From contig RBKR01000008.1 in assembly GCA_004835665.1 (NCBI GenBank), positions 1,116,001-1,180,000 on the forward strand: a DNA stretch of 64,000 bases. The letters run 5' to 3'. The notes beneath the pieces are model-generated. The model made no database searches. It was not told where the DNA came from and was given only the letters and a program-made list of their open reading frames with translations. Positions within the stretch are counted from its first letter, which is position 1; each line of letters begins with the position of its first letter. The stretch comes from Phoma sp. XZ068. Taxonomy: Eukaryota; Ascomycota; Dothideomycetes; Pleosporales; Didymellaceae. Both the position numbers and the translations under genes were made by a program. This document shows, in pieces, positions 22,690 through 34,025 of this stretch.

Positions 22690-23174
22690 AGCGACTTCTG
22701 AATATTGAGTACCACACGCAGGAGACCATGATGGGATAGATCACTCCAGGGCAGCCCAGAGAAGAAGAGCACGTCGCCAGTAGTGTGATTGCGAAGCCGG
22801 ATGCGAGCGGCTGGACAAGATATAGCATGATGAAGGTACTACCTCAGACGGCGCTATTACTCTCCATGGAGCCGCACGCAAGAAGTCCAAGATCGGCTGG
22901 ACGATCGAAGTCAGCCTCACGAGACTTAAGATTCATGGAAGCGCCCAAGTTCGTATCAGAACGGGCACAGAGACGACTACCATCACCCGTTGACAGTGTA
23001 AGCATAGGGGGGACGTTCGTAGTGTAGTGTCTATCATAATCTCATTTAACCATGCAAGCTGCGATGGTGTGCGCTATCCTTGTCTAGACATTTGATGCCG
23101 TGGATGCTCTTGGTATGGCTTTTACAGCCATTCCATATCCGCTCTCTGGTGCCATGCATACCCACAAGTCGCCC
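22690..23174. other. Intergenic between convergent trs23 and rpn10
   Basis: Contains both 3' flanks. Nothing else is seen. Confidence 0.45.
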
Positions 23175-24157
23175 TCATGCTGTATCCATCTTGTCGTCGT
23201 CGTCTTTCTTCTTGTCTTTGCTGCCGCTGCTCTCTCCCTGGTCACCCAGCAGAGGCTGCTTCTCGTCGGCTTCCGCAATGCCCTCAAGCTCCGTCTTGCC
23301 CTCGGTAGCGTCCTTCGCCTTCTTGTCCTTCTCCTGCCGTGCCTTCTCCTCCTCAAAACTCATTCTCAGCGCCAGCGCCAACTCCGGGTCTACTGACGGG
23401 TCAACTCCGAACTCGAAGTCGTTACCGCCTGAGCCTCCAGCATCGCCACCAGAGGCCCCTGCACCTGCGCCGCCAGCGCTACCGTCGCCACCAAGGATGG
23501 GTGTCGTTACGAGCGCATCGCTGAGAAGGTTACCGCTTGGTTGTACTGCCTCGAGGTGAGAGCCCTCCGCGCTCTGCGAATTCTCGTTGAATGCCCGGAG
23601 CTTCTTCAATGTCTCGTCGCTAAGCTCGCCGAAAGCGACAATGTCGATGCTGATGTTTGTCTTCTTCATCTTCTTCGCCAGCTTGATCAGGTTCTTCTCG
23701 TCCTCCTCGACGGGGCTGCAGTTGAAGATGATTATCCGCTGCTTCTGCGACTTGTTCTGCCTGTGCTTGAGTGCCAACTAGATTCCCCGTTAGCTTCATT
23801 CCAGCTCCAGGCATGAGATACGTACTGCAGCGACGTTGATGCCAGTGACGAAGTGCGAGCTACCCTTTATCTTTGTCCTGTGCAGACCGTCTAGGACCTT
23901 GCCGATATCTGTGGTGAGGGTCGTGAGGATCTCTGGTGTGGAGCCGCCCATGCTCATGAGGCCGACCGATGACTCTGGGTTCGCGTTCGTTTTCGAGGAG
24001 AAGATGAGGTTCACTGCGTCAGACTGTGCTTCCCAGCGTGAAGGCACGTAGTCGCCATTTCGGCTGGCTTCGCTGTTGTCCACACTGCTGGAATTAGTAT
24101 AGCTCCGTATAACATCGCTGTGCATACATACACGATCATAGTAGCTTCTAACACCAT
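23175..24157 (-). CDS. rpn10: 26S proteasome regulatory subunit Rpn10 (ubiquitin receptor)
   Basis: Exons 24157..24132, 24084..23826, 23777..23175, 295 aa. The N-terminal VWA domain starts MVLEATMIVVDNSEASRNGDY and includes DAVNLIFSSK and GSSHFVTGINVA. A low-complexity Gly/Ala linker follows (GGDGSAGGAGAGASGGDAGG), then a single ubiquitin-interacting motif DPELALALRMSFEEE, and a charged tail rich in Asp and Lys. One UIM is the usual fungal arrangement. Rpn10 sits between lid and base of the 19S particle and binds polyubiquitin chains. The second exon ends in phase 0 at NVAA and the next begins LALKHRQNKSQKQRI, a continuous match to the family. Confidence 0.95.
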
Positions 24158-24664
24158 CTTGACGGTTATTTGTGGGTAGGTGTTTGGTGTAGCGGCAAGG
24201 TGGGCGATGTTGATGATGATGAGCTCAAGGCGGCGTGTCGGAGGTACCTGGAACGCCGCCGCGCTGCGGGAGCTAAGTGAGCACGTGAGCGCGCGGCTGT
24301 CTGGTGAAGCTTCACTATATTAGCTATTGATGTGCATAGAAATGATGGTTAACTAAGATTCCAAATATCCCCAGCAGCCTCCTGATATATGCTGTGTGGT
24401 GTTCCTATCAGCTGTGACGTTGCGTAGCGCTCATCGCCCAGCGGCAAGTTTAGTGCCGCCCCTCCGAGGTCGTTCGTTCCTTCTCTCTACAACACACTCT
24501 GCACAACCACCAGAAGCAGCGACCAAACCCAACACCACTATCAGACACTACAATACCGCCTGTACCGCCTCACACAAGCTTCGAAGTCACTGTCCAGGAC
24601 CAATTCTCCTTCTCGACACCCAGATCACCGTTGTTTACGCGTTGTTTACACTGTCATACTCACC
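24158..24664. other. Bidirectional promoter between rpn10 and the Borealin-like gene
   Basis: About 500 bp with a GC-rich centre and AT-rich flanks. No defined element is claimed. Confidence 0.45.
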
Positions 24665-25378
24665 ATGGTCGCGCCCATTACTGAAGAGGCCAAAGCCGCC
24701 ATGCTTGCCAACTTTGATCTTGAGAGTATGCCGCTCCTTCCGCGCAATTTGGACCATTTCTAACAACGTATAGTCAACGCTCGCAAAGAAAAACTGCGCG
24801 CTATGTGTGAAGCACAGTGTGCCAGTCTTCGGTCGCGTCTCGAGAGACGCGTGAATCGCGTCCCAGCCACCAAGCGCCAAATGCCACTCATCGAACTCCT
24901 CGCGCCTCCACCACCGCCTGTTAAGGCTGCACCTGCGCCAGTCAAAGCAGCACCTGTCAAGAAAGCACCCGCTCTAGCTCCACCCCCAGCGCGCAAGACT
25001 CGAGCTGCGCCTGCCACCACCACATCACGGCCAGGAACCGCCAAAGCAGCGCCAAAGCCAGCAGCCAAACCCATCGCCAAGCATGCACCCTCCAAATCCG
25101 TCCCGACGACCTCCACAACCCGCGGCAAGAAGCGCAGCAGCGATGAAGCCACAGGCGAAGACAAGGAGAACGTTTCCGCCGACCTCGCAGTCCCCAAGAA
25201 GCGAGTTCGAGCCGCGACCACCGCCACTGCAAAACAGCCTGTAGTCTCCAAACCAGCAGCCCCGGCAGCAAGATCAACACGCGCAGCGTCGCGCAAGACT
25301 GCACCAGCCGAAGTTCTCTCGCCCAAGAACAACAATGTGCGCGCGAAACCAGCAACCCGCAGCGTCAGGCCACGATAG
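24665..25378 (+). CDS. nbl1: Borealin N-terminal-domain protein (Nbl1, chromosomal passenger complex)
   Basis: Exons 24665..24725 and 24774..25378, 221 aa. Residues 10-55 match the Borealin N-terminal helix: MLANFDLEI, then KLRAMCEAQCASLRSRLERRVNRVP. In yeasts Nbl1 is little more than this helix (73 aa in S. cerevisiae) and ties Sli15/INCENP to Bir1/survivin. Here a long disordered tail of Ala, Pro, Lys and Thr follows, ending RSVRPR and containing KKRSS and SPKNN motifs that could be Aurora or CDK targets (inference). The composition of the tail is strongly basic, which would suit DNA or nucleosome contact. Confidence 0.8.
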
Positions 25379-25925
25379 ATTTATTGATTTGACGACTGGA
25401 GTCCTTCAAGGTGTTTTGGGCGTTCGTTCGTTATATACCCATGCTGTTATGATATGACGAGTTCGGGGCGTTTTGGAATCTGGGCTTTGTTGCTTTTTTA
25501 TGTACTCTGGTCTTCAGACCATCCCCGCCTTCGCCAGGCTTGAGATTCTCTCGGTTGAGCTTGCCCGTAAGGGCTCGCTCCTGGGGGTGATCTCGTCTGG
25601 TGAGGGAGGGTTTCAGATAGCGGAATGACCAAGTTTTCAATACGTTGTACTGACATACACTGTGACGCTTGAGTGATGGAGAGTTACTTTCGTTCCGACG
25701 GTTGATAAGGCTGTTAAGTGGGATAGGTGACCCCAAAGATCGGACAGTGCAGCCACCGATTATAATCTGCGTGCTGAAGGCACTCATCGTCACATATAAG
25801 AGCCACAGACTAAGAAATCGGGTGACGCGTCCTTTGATAGCAAGCAAGTCTAGGACAATGACGACCTCCAGGGTCTAATCAATTTTGTACAATACACACA
25901 TACCCTACAGACCAACTGTCCATCT
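25379..25925. other. Intergenic between convergent genes
   Basis: About 550 bp. Short open frames are present but none shows a domain or a coding-like composition. Confidence 0.45.
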
Positions 25926-27302
25926 CTAGAGCTCCATATTCACTTTATCCCAGCCATACACAGCCTCCTCCACAATCGGCCTAAACACCTTCCTCCCCGC
26001 CGCGCTCTTATGCGTCCAAACCATCTGTCTCGCGCTCAACTCATCCGCGCGATGCCACGGCTCCAACTCAATCCCCTCGTTATTATTCTCCAGCGCATCT
26101 CGCACGACCTTGAACAGCGCGTCCGCCTGCTCCTGATCGACCCTCACGTCGTCGCGCACGGTAAGCACGACTTCCCGGATCTTTTCCTTCTTGCCGGTTT
26201 TCTTGTCTTTGATCTTGTATTTGTTTAGGCTGATGCTGATGTCGACGCCTGCTTCGGCGGTCCATGCAGCGTGCACGGCGAACCAGTCGAAGAGCTCTGC
26301 GAAATCTGTCTTTTTGATCTGGTCGTCCATGGAGTAGGGGATGCTTGCGAAGCCGAGCGAGACGGTGGGCGTGCGTGGGGAGGGCGTGTCGATTAGGTCG
26401 CCTTTCCAGTCGCGGCGGAGCAGGTCGCGGAGGTTGAGGTGGGAGATGTCTTTTTGTGCGGAGGAGAGTTCGTCGTCGAGTTCGGCCATGACTTTCGAAA
26501 GCTTGTCGTCTTTCCAGTTGCTGCGTGCGAGAACGCGCTTGGAGACTTCGATGTCCTCGTCGGTTGTCTTGTCGCTGGTCAGACCGCCAGAGTCGATAGC
26601 GATGGCGGAGAGGATCAGCTCGAGGAATTCGTGGTTCAGATGGTACTCTTGGGGTAGTTTCTCGAGCTCGTTGAGTAGCTCGCGGGCAACAATCGTTGTG
26701 CAGGATGCAACCCTCTCGAAGATGCGTGGTGAGGCTTCTGGTGCAGTGCCGCGGTCCTTGTGGTGGTCGAAGATGCTAATGATTTTTGCGTCACGCCATT
26801 TGCGAAGGGGCTCGCCGTGGTCAACGAGGATGATGCCCTTAAGCTTCGAAGCAAGCGTTTCTGGATCTTCGGGGACTTCGTCAGAGGTCAAGAGATCTTC
26901 ATGCCCAACTGTCATCTGCGAATTGTCAAGCGCGAGCTTATTCTCTGGTCGAAGATCTAGGGCGTGGGACGGGGTCTGAAGCAGTGCAATAGCCTTGATT
27001 GGGTGTGTGTCGTTCTGGGTGGCGTGGTCGAGATGGTATGCCCAGGTAATGGCGGCCGTCATTGAGTCCAAATCTCCTCCTTCGTTTCCCATGACAATGG
27101 TCCACTCGGACGACTTTCCAGCCTGCCAGTCCATCAGGAAGGCCTTCTTGGTCGCACGGCTCCATTCGCTAAAGTGCCCGACGCCGATGTGCTTGGAGGG
27201 AGTTTTGAGGATATCCTGCGATTGTCCATGCAATCGCAATGAAGGCATAGCAGCAGCATAGCTGGTTGCCAAGAAGGCAGGTAGTGCGAGAGACCACTTC
27301 AT
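25926..27302 (-). CDS. DHH-family exopolyphosphatase-like protein with signal peptide
   Basis: Single exon, 458 aa. The chosen ATG at 27302 gives a signal-peptide-like start (MKWSLALPAFLATSYAAA). Metal-binding motifs of the DHH superfamily are complete: GNEGGDLDS at residues 72-80, DHG at 161-163 and DHH at 179-181. The C-terminal DHHA2-type part contains TVSLGFASIPYSMDD and ISISLNKYK. Ppx1 in yeast removes terminal phosphates from inorganic polyphosphate and is cytosolic; a secretory version is an inference from the leader. Two further in-frame starts exist upstream, one of which (about 27356) would bury the signal peptide. Confidence 0.82.
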   Translation of the reverse strand: MKWSLALPAFLATSYAAAMPSLRLHGQSQDILKTPSKHIGVGHFSEWSRATKKAFLMDWQAGKSSEWTIVMGNEGGDLDSMTAAITWAYHLDHATQNDTHPIKAIALLQTPSHALDLRPENKLALDNSQMTVGHEDLLTSDEVPEDPETLASKLKGIILVDHGEPLRKWRDAKIISIFDHHKDRGTAPEASPRIFERVASCTTIVARELLNELEKLPQEYHLNHEFLELILSAIAIDSGGLTSDKTTDEDIEVSKRVLARSNWKDDKLSKVMAELDDELSSAQKDISHLNLRDLLRRDWKGDLIDTPSPRTPTVSLGFASIPYSMDDQIKKTDFAELFDWFAVHAAWTAEAGVDISISLNKYKIKDKKTGKKEKIREVVLTVRDDVRVDQEQADALFKVVRDALENNNEGIELEPWHRADELSARQMVWTHKSAAGRKVFRPIVEEAVYGWDKVNMEL

Positions 27303-28203
27303 GTTCGCACGGGGTGTAGGGTAAAGATGGTGGAGGTGTCTGAAGCGTGGGCGCATTCGGACATGTTCTATCAACAGCTCAGCTCGGAGCTCTGTAAGGC
27401 TGAGCACTGACGTAAGTGCCAAGTCCCGCCTTGGGTTGGTTGGCCATCAAGGTATCCTGAAACGTGACATTGCTTTGTCTGGCATGCAGCCTACGAAGCT
27501 TGAATCGCGGGTGTGCTGCTTGAATATCGTTACTCAATCTCCGCTAGCATGTGAAGATCTGCTGTGGGTCGGATTCGCAGGAATAATCAGTGTTGTGCTG
27601 AGCTATCATTGAGTAATCACTCACGAGCACACGGGCCCTTGGCGAAACTTTCCACAAGAAGGGGTCCTGGTTCACTCGTCTGGCCAAGAATTCGGACACG
27701 GATTGAGAGCAAATCCGAAGGTTCACTCGTTTAGCAAGCTTCTTGGGTGCGGTGGCTGGAGGACGCATGCGGCGCCATGTGCAAATCCAAGAGCCGGGGT
27801 CCGGTAGATCGCTGAAAAGTTTGGCCTGTGCGGCGCGATGGAGATATGACGTGGGTTAGTGAAGAACAGCTGAGGACGAACAACAATACTATTTCTTCCC
27901 TTTCGCGCTTTCTCAAGAGAGTCGCATATACATCAGACCCTCTTTCGCGTCCTCTTCGACGCTGTCTCCTCTTACCGTTTTCGGGGTCCACGGTTGACAA
28001 AGGCGTCTGCACCGCTGACAAAATAAGCTATAAGAGCAGACCGGTCGCGGCCGGGACGTGCTGAAGGAGCACATACATCATCCCGCGCGCCCCAAGCTCA
28101 GCGCTATCAATTTCGCCAAAACACTGATTTTCGGAGGGAGCGTGTCTCAACCACAACTCCTCGCGGTTTTGTGTTTGTATTCGTGTTCGTCCTCTGAAAT
28201 ACC
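27303..28203. other. Divergent promoter region
   Basis: About 900 bp between the exopolyphosphatase-like and DUF2985 genes. Nothing recognisable as a gene. Confidence 0.45.
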
Positions 28204-30275
28204 ATGGCCGACCGACGCCCCGAAGATGGGCACCCGCCGGTATCCTCGACGACCTCAACAACCTCCACCTCAGGCCCGCATACGACAACGACAACTAGCT
28301 ACTCAGCTGGGCCAGGGGCGTCCGTGACGACCCACGGGCCGAACTCCACAACCATCACCCACCCCACGATAACAACCACCACCCAGATACCCCAATCACA
28401 GTCCCAGATACCTCAAACTCAGACTCATATATCCCACCCGCAACCCCAGACACAGCCCCACACACCGCAGCCTCAGGCGCCGGCAGCCACTGCTGCGCCT
28501 ATTACTCGAACGCGGACTGGCTCTATCCGCATAAGAAGGCCTTCCGCGGCGCGCGAGATTCCCCTTTCGCAGCCCGGACTGGCTGCTCACCCGTTGCAGT
28601 CGATACCACAGGCCCAGCCAGCCCCCAGCATACAGCGACCAGCGCCAGTGAGAGACAGCAGCTGGGAGGGACAGGGCAATCGGAGAAGGAGCAGCTCTGA
28701 ACCACAGCGTCCTTCTGCAGCGCTGCTAGAGGCCGAGTATGATTTGAGGCGCCATCCCACGGCCGGTACGCCGCTGCAGCCAGTATACGAAGATCAGTCG
28801 CAGGCGGGACCCAATGGCGGCGCAGGACCGCCGCCTTCACGATCGGGCAGTAAGAGAAGGCCAGGCATGACCAAAATGAACTCAGTCATCAGCCTTCGTC
28901 GCAGAGATCATCAGCAGCATGACCACGATATTGACAATGATATGGTCGACATGCTTGACGTTATTGGTACGTACCCATGCAGTCGCCCGAGATTCGATGC
29001 TGACTATGCGCAGATCCCGAGGTATCGGCTTTGACTACTCTGAATAATGTTCAGAACTCGTTGTTCCTACCTAATTTACCATGGCTTTACAATCGCCAGC
29101 CAACATACGATCTTATGCAGTCCGCATCAGAATCATCAGACGAAGAGATGGGGACAGCTCGTACTGACAGGTTAACTGAAATGACGCAACCTGGAGAGCA
29201 CGAACAAGCGTCTCGAGGAGAGCTTCGCCGAACTGATACGATTGATTCGACACTCTCCACGCTTGAAGAGGGACCAGGCCACCACTTCGCAGTCCTACCC
29301 CACGGCGCTTCACTCCCAGGCTGGACTCAGGAAGAGAAGGATGCTCTGGACGACCATGTCCGCCATCTGTTACATTCACGAAGAGCAAAGTTCAAGCGGA
29401 GCATGCGTGGATTCGGCCGGTATTGCCGCAACCCTCTCGGTCTCATCGTGACTATCTATTTCTTCTTAATCACTTTCTGGGGAGCTGCGTGGGTGCTCTT
29501 CCTCATCGGCTGGATCTCCGTTGGTGGTCGACAAGCATACTTTGTTGAGATCTGCGATCAGATTTTGACTGCTCTGTTCTGTGTGGTTGGTATCACCATG
29601 TTTCCTTTCCGCCTATACGACACCTATCATATGTCTTTTGTTGCCTATTTTGCACACAAGACCTGGCGTCTGCGAAAAGAGCGTGGCCTGAAAGACCTGA
29701 AGGATCACAATGAGCTGCCCTCTATGCCACCTCAGTCAACTCCGTATGACACAGCGGAGGAGATTGAAGAGGAAGTGCGTATCGAGGCACCTGTTCTCAA
29801 GGACGAAGAGCAGAAGAAGCTCGAATATCACCAGGGCAAGCTGGCAAAATCGCACACCTTCTACCGACCGCACGAAACCTACACCCACCACGCATTCTCG
29901 ATTCGACTTCTCATTACCGTCATCGTGCTTCTCGACTGTCATTCCATGTTCCAAATTGCTCTTGGTGGCACAACTTGGGGTATCTACTACAAAGTGCGCC
30001 CCAAGGCCCTGACAGCTGTCATCCTAGCATGCAGTCTTACATGCAATATTATTTCTGGCATTATCATTGGTATCGGCGACAAGCGAAGCCGTAAGACACT
30101 TGTAGTGGAGCAAATGATGCGCCAAGGTCTCACAGAAGAAGCGCTGAAGAAATTGAGGAAGGAGCGCGGGCTCAAGGCTAGAGGCCTGCCCACCAAAGAA
30201 AAGAAGAAGCAGATGCAGAAGGAAATTGGCGAGAAGAAGAAGAACCCATTGGATACCATTCTGCACCGAGGGTAG
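28204..30275 (+). CDS. DUF2985 integral membrane protein with disordered N-terminus
   Basis: Exons 28204..28966 and 29014..30275 (47-bp intron), 674 aa. The first 250 residues are low-complexity: Thr/Ser runs followed by Gln-Pro repeats and Arg-Ser patches, probably cytosolic. The DUF2985 part has membrane segments around LIVTIYFFLITFWGAAWVL, ILTALFCVVGITMF, LLITVIVLLDCHSMF and ALTAVILACSLTCNIISG, with charged loops such as HKTWRLRKERG. The C-terminus is Lys-rich (KEKKKQMQKEIGEKKK). The family is widespread in filamentous fungi, often described as PLAC8-related, and has no established function. The start is the first ATG in a CCATGG context. Confidence 0.82.
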
Positions 30276-31167
30276 AGCACTCGTCGCACCATTTTGAAAG
30301 TATAATCAGTATTAATAATTTTGAGCATCATCATTCACCACGATGACTGGCTGGGCAGTATGCGTTATTGGTACCTGAGACAGGTTGGACCTGTTGGCTA
30401 TTAGGAGCAATGATGGCCCAGACAAATCCACAACATCTTTGAGAGAGAAACGTAGATGTGTATTTTTATAGCCAATTGCTAGGGCTAGCCCACCTGACTG
30501 TGCTCGTACTTAAATACACAAGAAGTACATACAAAGCAACACTTTAAGAAATTTTAAAGCATATTACTAACCCAAATTGTTACCGCGTAATAAACGAGTC
30601 CAGAATGTCAATAACGCAGTACGAGATGGTGTTGGCAGGCAGACAGTTGTGAGAGCGGTCTTTCTTTCTTTTGGAAGCCCGACAACCCGAAACCCCGAGT
30701 CTTCGTACTTTTAGGCACGCACTTAACTGACACACTAATACCGACATCGTCCGACTACCGCACGCCACTTTATTATTCGGATCCCACGGTATCCGCGATG
30801 GCAGTCATAGGTAGAGCGTGTTTGAGATCACACGTTTTGCCGAAACCCATCATTCCGTACGCCGTCTAGCCAGAAAGGGCGCGTTGATTGGGACCAGGAC
30901 TGTACGGGTCGACAGGCCAATGGGCTGCGGGCCTCCAAACCGCCGACTCCGACCATTGTGGCAGCCTGTGAAGTATCCACATTCACGGCGAATATCATGA
31001 TGACCTCCGACATGCTACGATAGAGTGGGATATATATGTATGGGTCCCGGTCCCTGCCGTGTTTCTTCATTTACGATTGCAACGATTTTACACTCCCGGA
31101 CTTCAGCATTTGACTTGAGTTACCTGTAAACGATTCTATACCTAACAATAAGTCTTATCATTCCGTT
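30276..31167. other. Intergenic
   Basis: About 890 bp, AT-rich in the first half. A TATATATGTA tract lies near 31030, some 130 bp upstream of the b5-reductase start. No gene seen. Confidence 0.45.
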
Positions 31168-32091
31168 ATGCTCGCGTTACCTTTCCGACATGTACGGCCA
31201 ACGACGCTCCTTGCCGGCGCTGCAATAGGTGGTGCTAGTTACGCATTCATCCGCAATGTCCACGCAGACACAGGAGCTCCAGCAAAAATATTTGGACGAG
31301 GACCAGCAATGATCTCATTACCACTTGAGAGCAGCGAGCAAGTGAACCACAACACAAAGCTCCTTCGTTTCAAGCTGCCAAATGACAGCGATCTTAGCGG
31401 GCTCTCTTTAACATGTAGGTGCATGTCCAAAAACAGACTTGGAGCAAGCGACTAATATTCGGACAGCAGCTGTTCTTACCGCATCATGGCCAAAGGGCAA
31501 CTGGCTACCCGTTGCTCGACCTTACACACCTGTTTCTGCATCAGAAGAGCCCGGGAAGATCGAACTACTTGTCAAACAATACCCCGACGGCAAGCAAAGT
31601 ACACACCTGCACTCTCTCCAACCTGGCGAATCACTTCTCTTCGCAGCCGCACTGCGATCCCACCAGTGGAACCTAATACCGTACCACACGTGACTCTCAT
31701 CGCTGGCGGATCGGGCATTACACCGATTTATCAGCTTGCGAGGGGTATCTTGAGGAATCCAGAAGACAGAACGAACATCACACTTGTCTACGCCGCCAAT
31801 ACGGAGGAAGACATTCTCTTAAAGAAAGAGTTTGATGGGTTTCAGAAAGAGTTCCCGGACAGGTTCAAGGCCATCTACGCTGTAAGCCAACCTGCTGAGA
31901 ATTCAGCTTTACAGAAAGGGCGTGTGACAAAGGAGCTGCTGCAGGAGATCTCGCAGTCCCAATCGAGTAAAGATGGAAAGGTGTTTATGTGTGGGCCACC
32001 GGCAATGGAAGCAGCGCTCAAAGGTGACAGGAAGACAAAGGGCATTCTGGAGGAACTGGGGTACCAGAAGAGTCAAGTGCACTCTTTCTAG
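31168..32091 (+). pseudogene. NADH-cytochrome b5 reductase (Mcr1-like) with a one-base frameshift
   Basis: Exon 1 is 31168..31414; intron 31415..31466; the remaining sequence needs two frames. The first part has a short hydrophobic N-terminal anchor (TTLLAGAAIGGASYAFI), the FAD motif RPYTPVS and the YPDGKQSTHLHSLQPG segment. The frame then runs to a stop at 31693. The NADH-binding motif GGSGITPIYQL and the FMCGPPAM motif lie in another frame that stays open to 32091. The two frames join best at 31668-31669, inside a short G run, as if one G were missing. No intron can repair it. This is either a recent pseudogene or a sequencing error; an intact enzyme would be about 290 aa at the outer mitochondrial or ER membrane. 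Confidence 0.75.
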
Positions 32092-32351
32092 GTCTCAGAT
32101 CTAGAAACTTTTTGGAATGTACGATATATGGTGATATATTTCATAGCAACGGCGTTTTAGAAGGGTCACCAGAGGTCTTCACCCACTGTGCAAATATGTT
32201 GTGTTCCCATGATGTTCCGCACCACATCATGGTCTTGCTCATTAGGCCTGCACAATATATTCATCTTATATATTTATAACTTTAGTCTCATTTTACACTA
32301 TCCAAAAAAATCCAATATCTTGGGTGTAAACTCGCCCACCCCAATTCCAAC

Positions 32352-33752
32352 ATGTATGCTCTGAGGCTGGTTCCCACAGACGGTCTCCGTGTAGACACAC
32401 CCTCTTTATCGAGCGAGCCTGGTGAAATCTCACTGATCATTGCTTCCTACGGCAATGGATCGAATGAAGACCAGCCCCAAGCTCAAAATGGAGAGCCATC
32501 CTTGCATCAATCACAATCACGGCACAACACTCCTGAACAAGATACCCTCCCATTCCAGCCTTTCGTTGCGACCTTTGAACCCATAGATGTTACGCGAGAA
32601 GAACGATTGAACCCCATTCTCTGCCAAAAAGTGCTTGCTCTTGCGGCTTCGCTCGTCCCCAACGCCATGTCTTCAGAAGACCTGCAAGTTGAATTCGTAG
32701 GTAATGGCTCATACCACAGCGTCGTCGGCTTTAGCGCGCCGGCTCTAACCCTCTTGGATCCCTTAATTCACGACTCAGCAGAGCTGAACTGCTCTGCCGT
32801 CGAAAAAGAGAAGTATGTCGTCCGCATACCGCACTCCAATATGTTTGACGAAAACGTAGATATGCAGCGCGACATTGCGATCTTGAAAGGACTAGAACAT
32901 AAACTCGAAGTACCGATACCCCGCGTAGTTATGTTCGATGTGACCAACAACAATGTTCTGGATGCGCCGTATACAATTGAAACGCGTTTGCGTGGCCGCT
33001 CACTGGAAGACCTGGTCACCAAGGACACTAGCGAGGCGCAGAACATTTCTGTGTTCAAGCAGGTTGTCCGGCTTGTGGAAGACCTGGCACGTATCACTGC
33101 GCCATACGCAGGCTTGGTTACAGACCGTTTCGGAGACGGGGTCGACAAGAGGCTTTGCGAGAGTCGTGTGCCAATGGCGCTGTTCGATTTTCCTTTTGAT
33201 GCGAGCGCTCTTACTGGGCTGCCGGATCGAACACCGCTAGCTTTCATGCTTAAGCTGGTAGATCTTTGGGTGGAGTATGAGCATGAGTATTATCCTGGTG
33301 AGAATAACTTCATGTCGTGGAGTATGATCAAACGGATATTGCACTCACTGCAGCGTCTTGATCTACTAGGCGAGTCTTTCCATCTCGCGCATGGCGATCT
33401 AGCATCTCGAAATATTTTGGCTGATATTGCGGATGACTCTTCGATTGAGATTACGGGCGTTGTCGACTGGAACTTTGCGTGCTTTGCGCCAAAGTTCTGC
33501 GCGTATCGTCCCCCTATGAACATGTGGGACGGTGACGAAAATGTGGCTATTGAGCAGTGCACGTCAGACCTGGTTGATATCTTCAAAGATACTGCATCGG
33601 AAGACTATATTCGGTTTGTTTTTTCGAAAGAGGCTATCGTTGGACGCAAGATCTGGGACAATGTTCGCTTAGGTATGCTCAGTGAAGAGGGTCGCTGGCA
33701 TGCTTCGCAAAACATTTGGGAGTGGGAACGGTTACATCCTGAGGCAACATAA
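32352..33752 (+). CDS. Aminoglycoside phosphotransferase-like (APH) kinase-fold protein
   Basis: Single exon, 466 aa. The catalytic loop is H347-G-D349 followed by N354 (AHGDLASRN), and the metal-binding Asp372 lies in VVDWNF, both standard for the APH/choline-kinase superfamily. An ATP-binding N-lobe with VGNGSYHSVVGF and KEKYVVRIP is also visible. The first 70 residues are Ser/Gln-rich and probably flexible. Filamentous fungi have many such genes, few with known substrates; antibiotic resistance should not be inferred. It is convergent with the asparagine synthetase gene, with about 270 bp between the stops. Confidence 0.82.
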   Translation: MYALRLVPTDGLRVDTPSLSSEPGEISLIIASYGNGSNEDQPQAQNGEPSLHQSQSRHNTPEQDTLPFQPFVATFEPIDVTREERLNPILCQKVLALAASLVPNAMSSEDLQVEFVGNGSYHSVVGFSAPALTLLDPLIHDSAELNCSAVEKEKYVVRIPHSNMFDENVDMQRDIAILKGLEHKLEVPIPRVVMFDVTNNNVLDAPYTIETRLRGRSLEDLVTKDTSEAQNISVFKQVVRLVEDLARITAPYAGLVTDRFGDGVDKRLCESRVPMALFDFPFDASALTGLPDRTPLAFMLKLVDLWVEYEHEYYPGENNFMSWSMIKRILHSLQRLDLLGESFHLAHGDLASRNILADIADDSSIEITGVVDWNFACFAPKFCAYRPPMNMWDGDENVAIEQCTSDLVDIFKDTASEDYIRFVFSKEAIVGRKIWDNVRLGMLSEEGRWHASQNIWEWERLHPEAT

Positions 33753-34025
33753 TTAGTTAGTTGTGATCTAATGCGCTCTGTTGGGCAATAGTTTGATGAG
33801 CTACACTGAAGAACATGGTTCATCCGTCCTGATTTTCGTCATAGGTGGATATTATTGTCCGCTTGATTCAGATCTCTATTGCTTTATGTGATCACTTTGC
33901 GGCTTCAGGTGCAACGCCGAATGCACCGGCTTCTATCGCCTGTGTTTGGTCTCTCACTTGAAAACGTTTAACTGCCTCGTTCACATTGACGATTGTATCA
34001 ATGCGAATCAACAAGGTACCACTAG

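Noticed and set aside
24957..25355. Antisense open frame of 132 codons across the Borealin-like gene
   Set aside because: It is the mirror of an Ala/Pro/Lys-rich low-complexity coding region and has no independent support.
31598..31720. An intron or programmed frameshift in the b5-reductase gene
   Set aside because: Every donor/acceptor pair removes the conserved FAD segment or fails to change the frame, and there is no slippery heptamer with a following structure that I can see.
32352..33752. Calling the APH-fold gene an antibiotic resistance gene
   Set aside because: The fold is shared by many fungal kinases of unknown substrate; nothing points to aminoglycosides.
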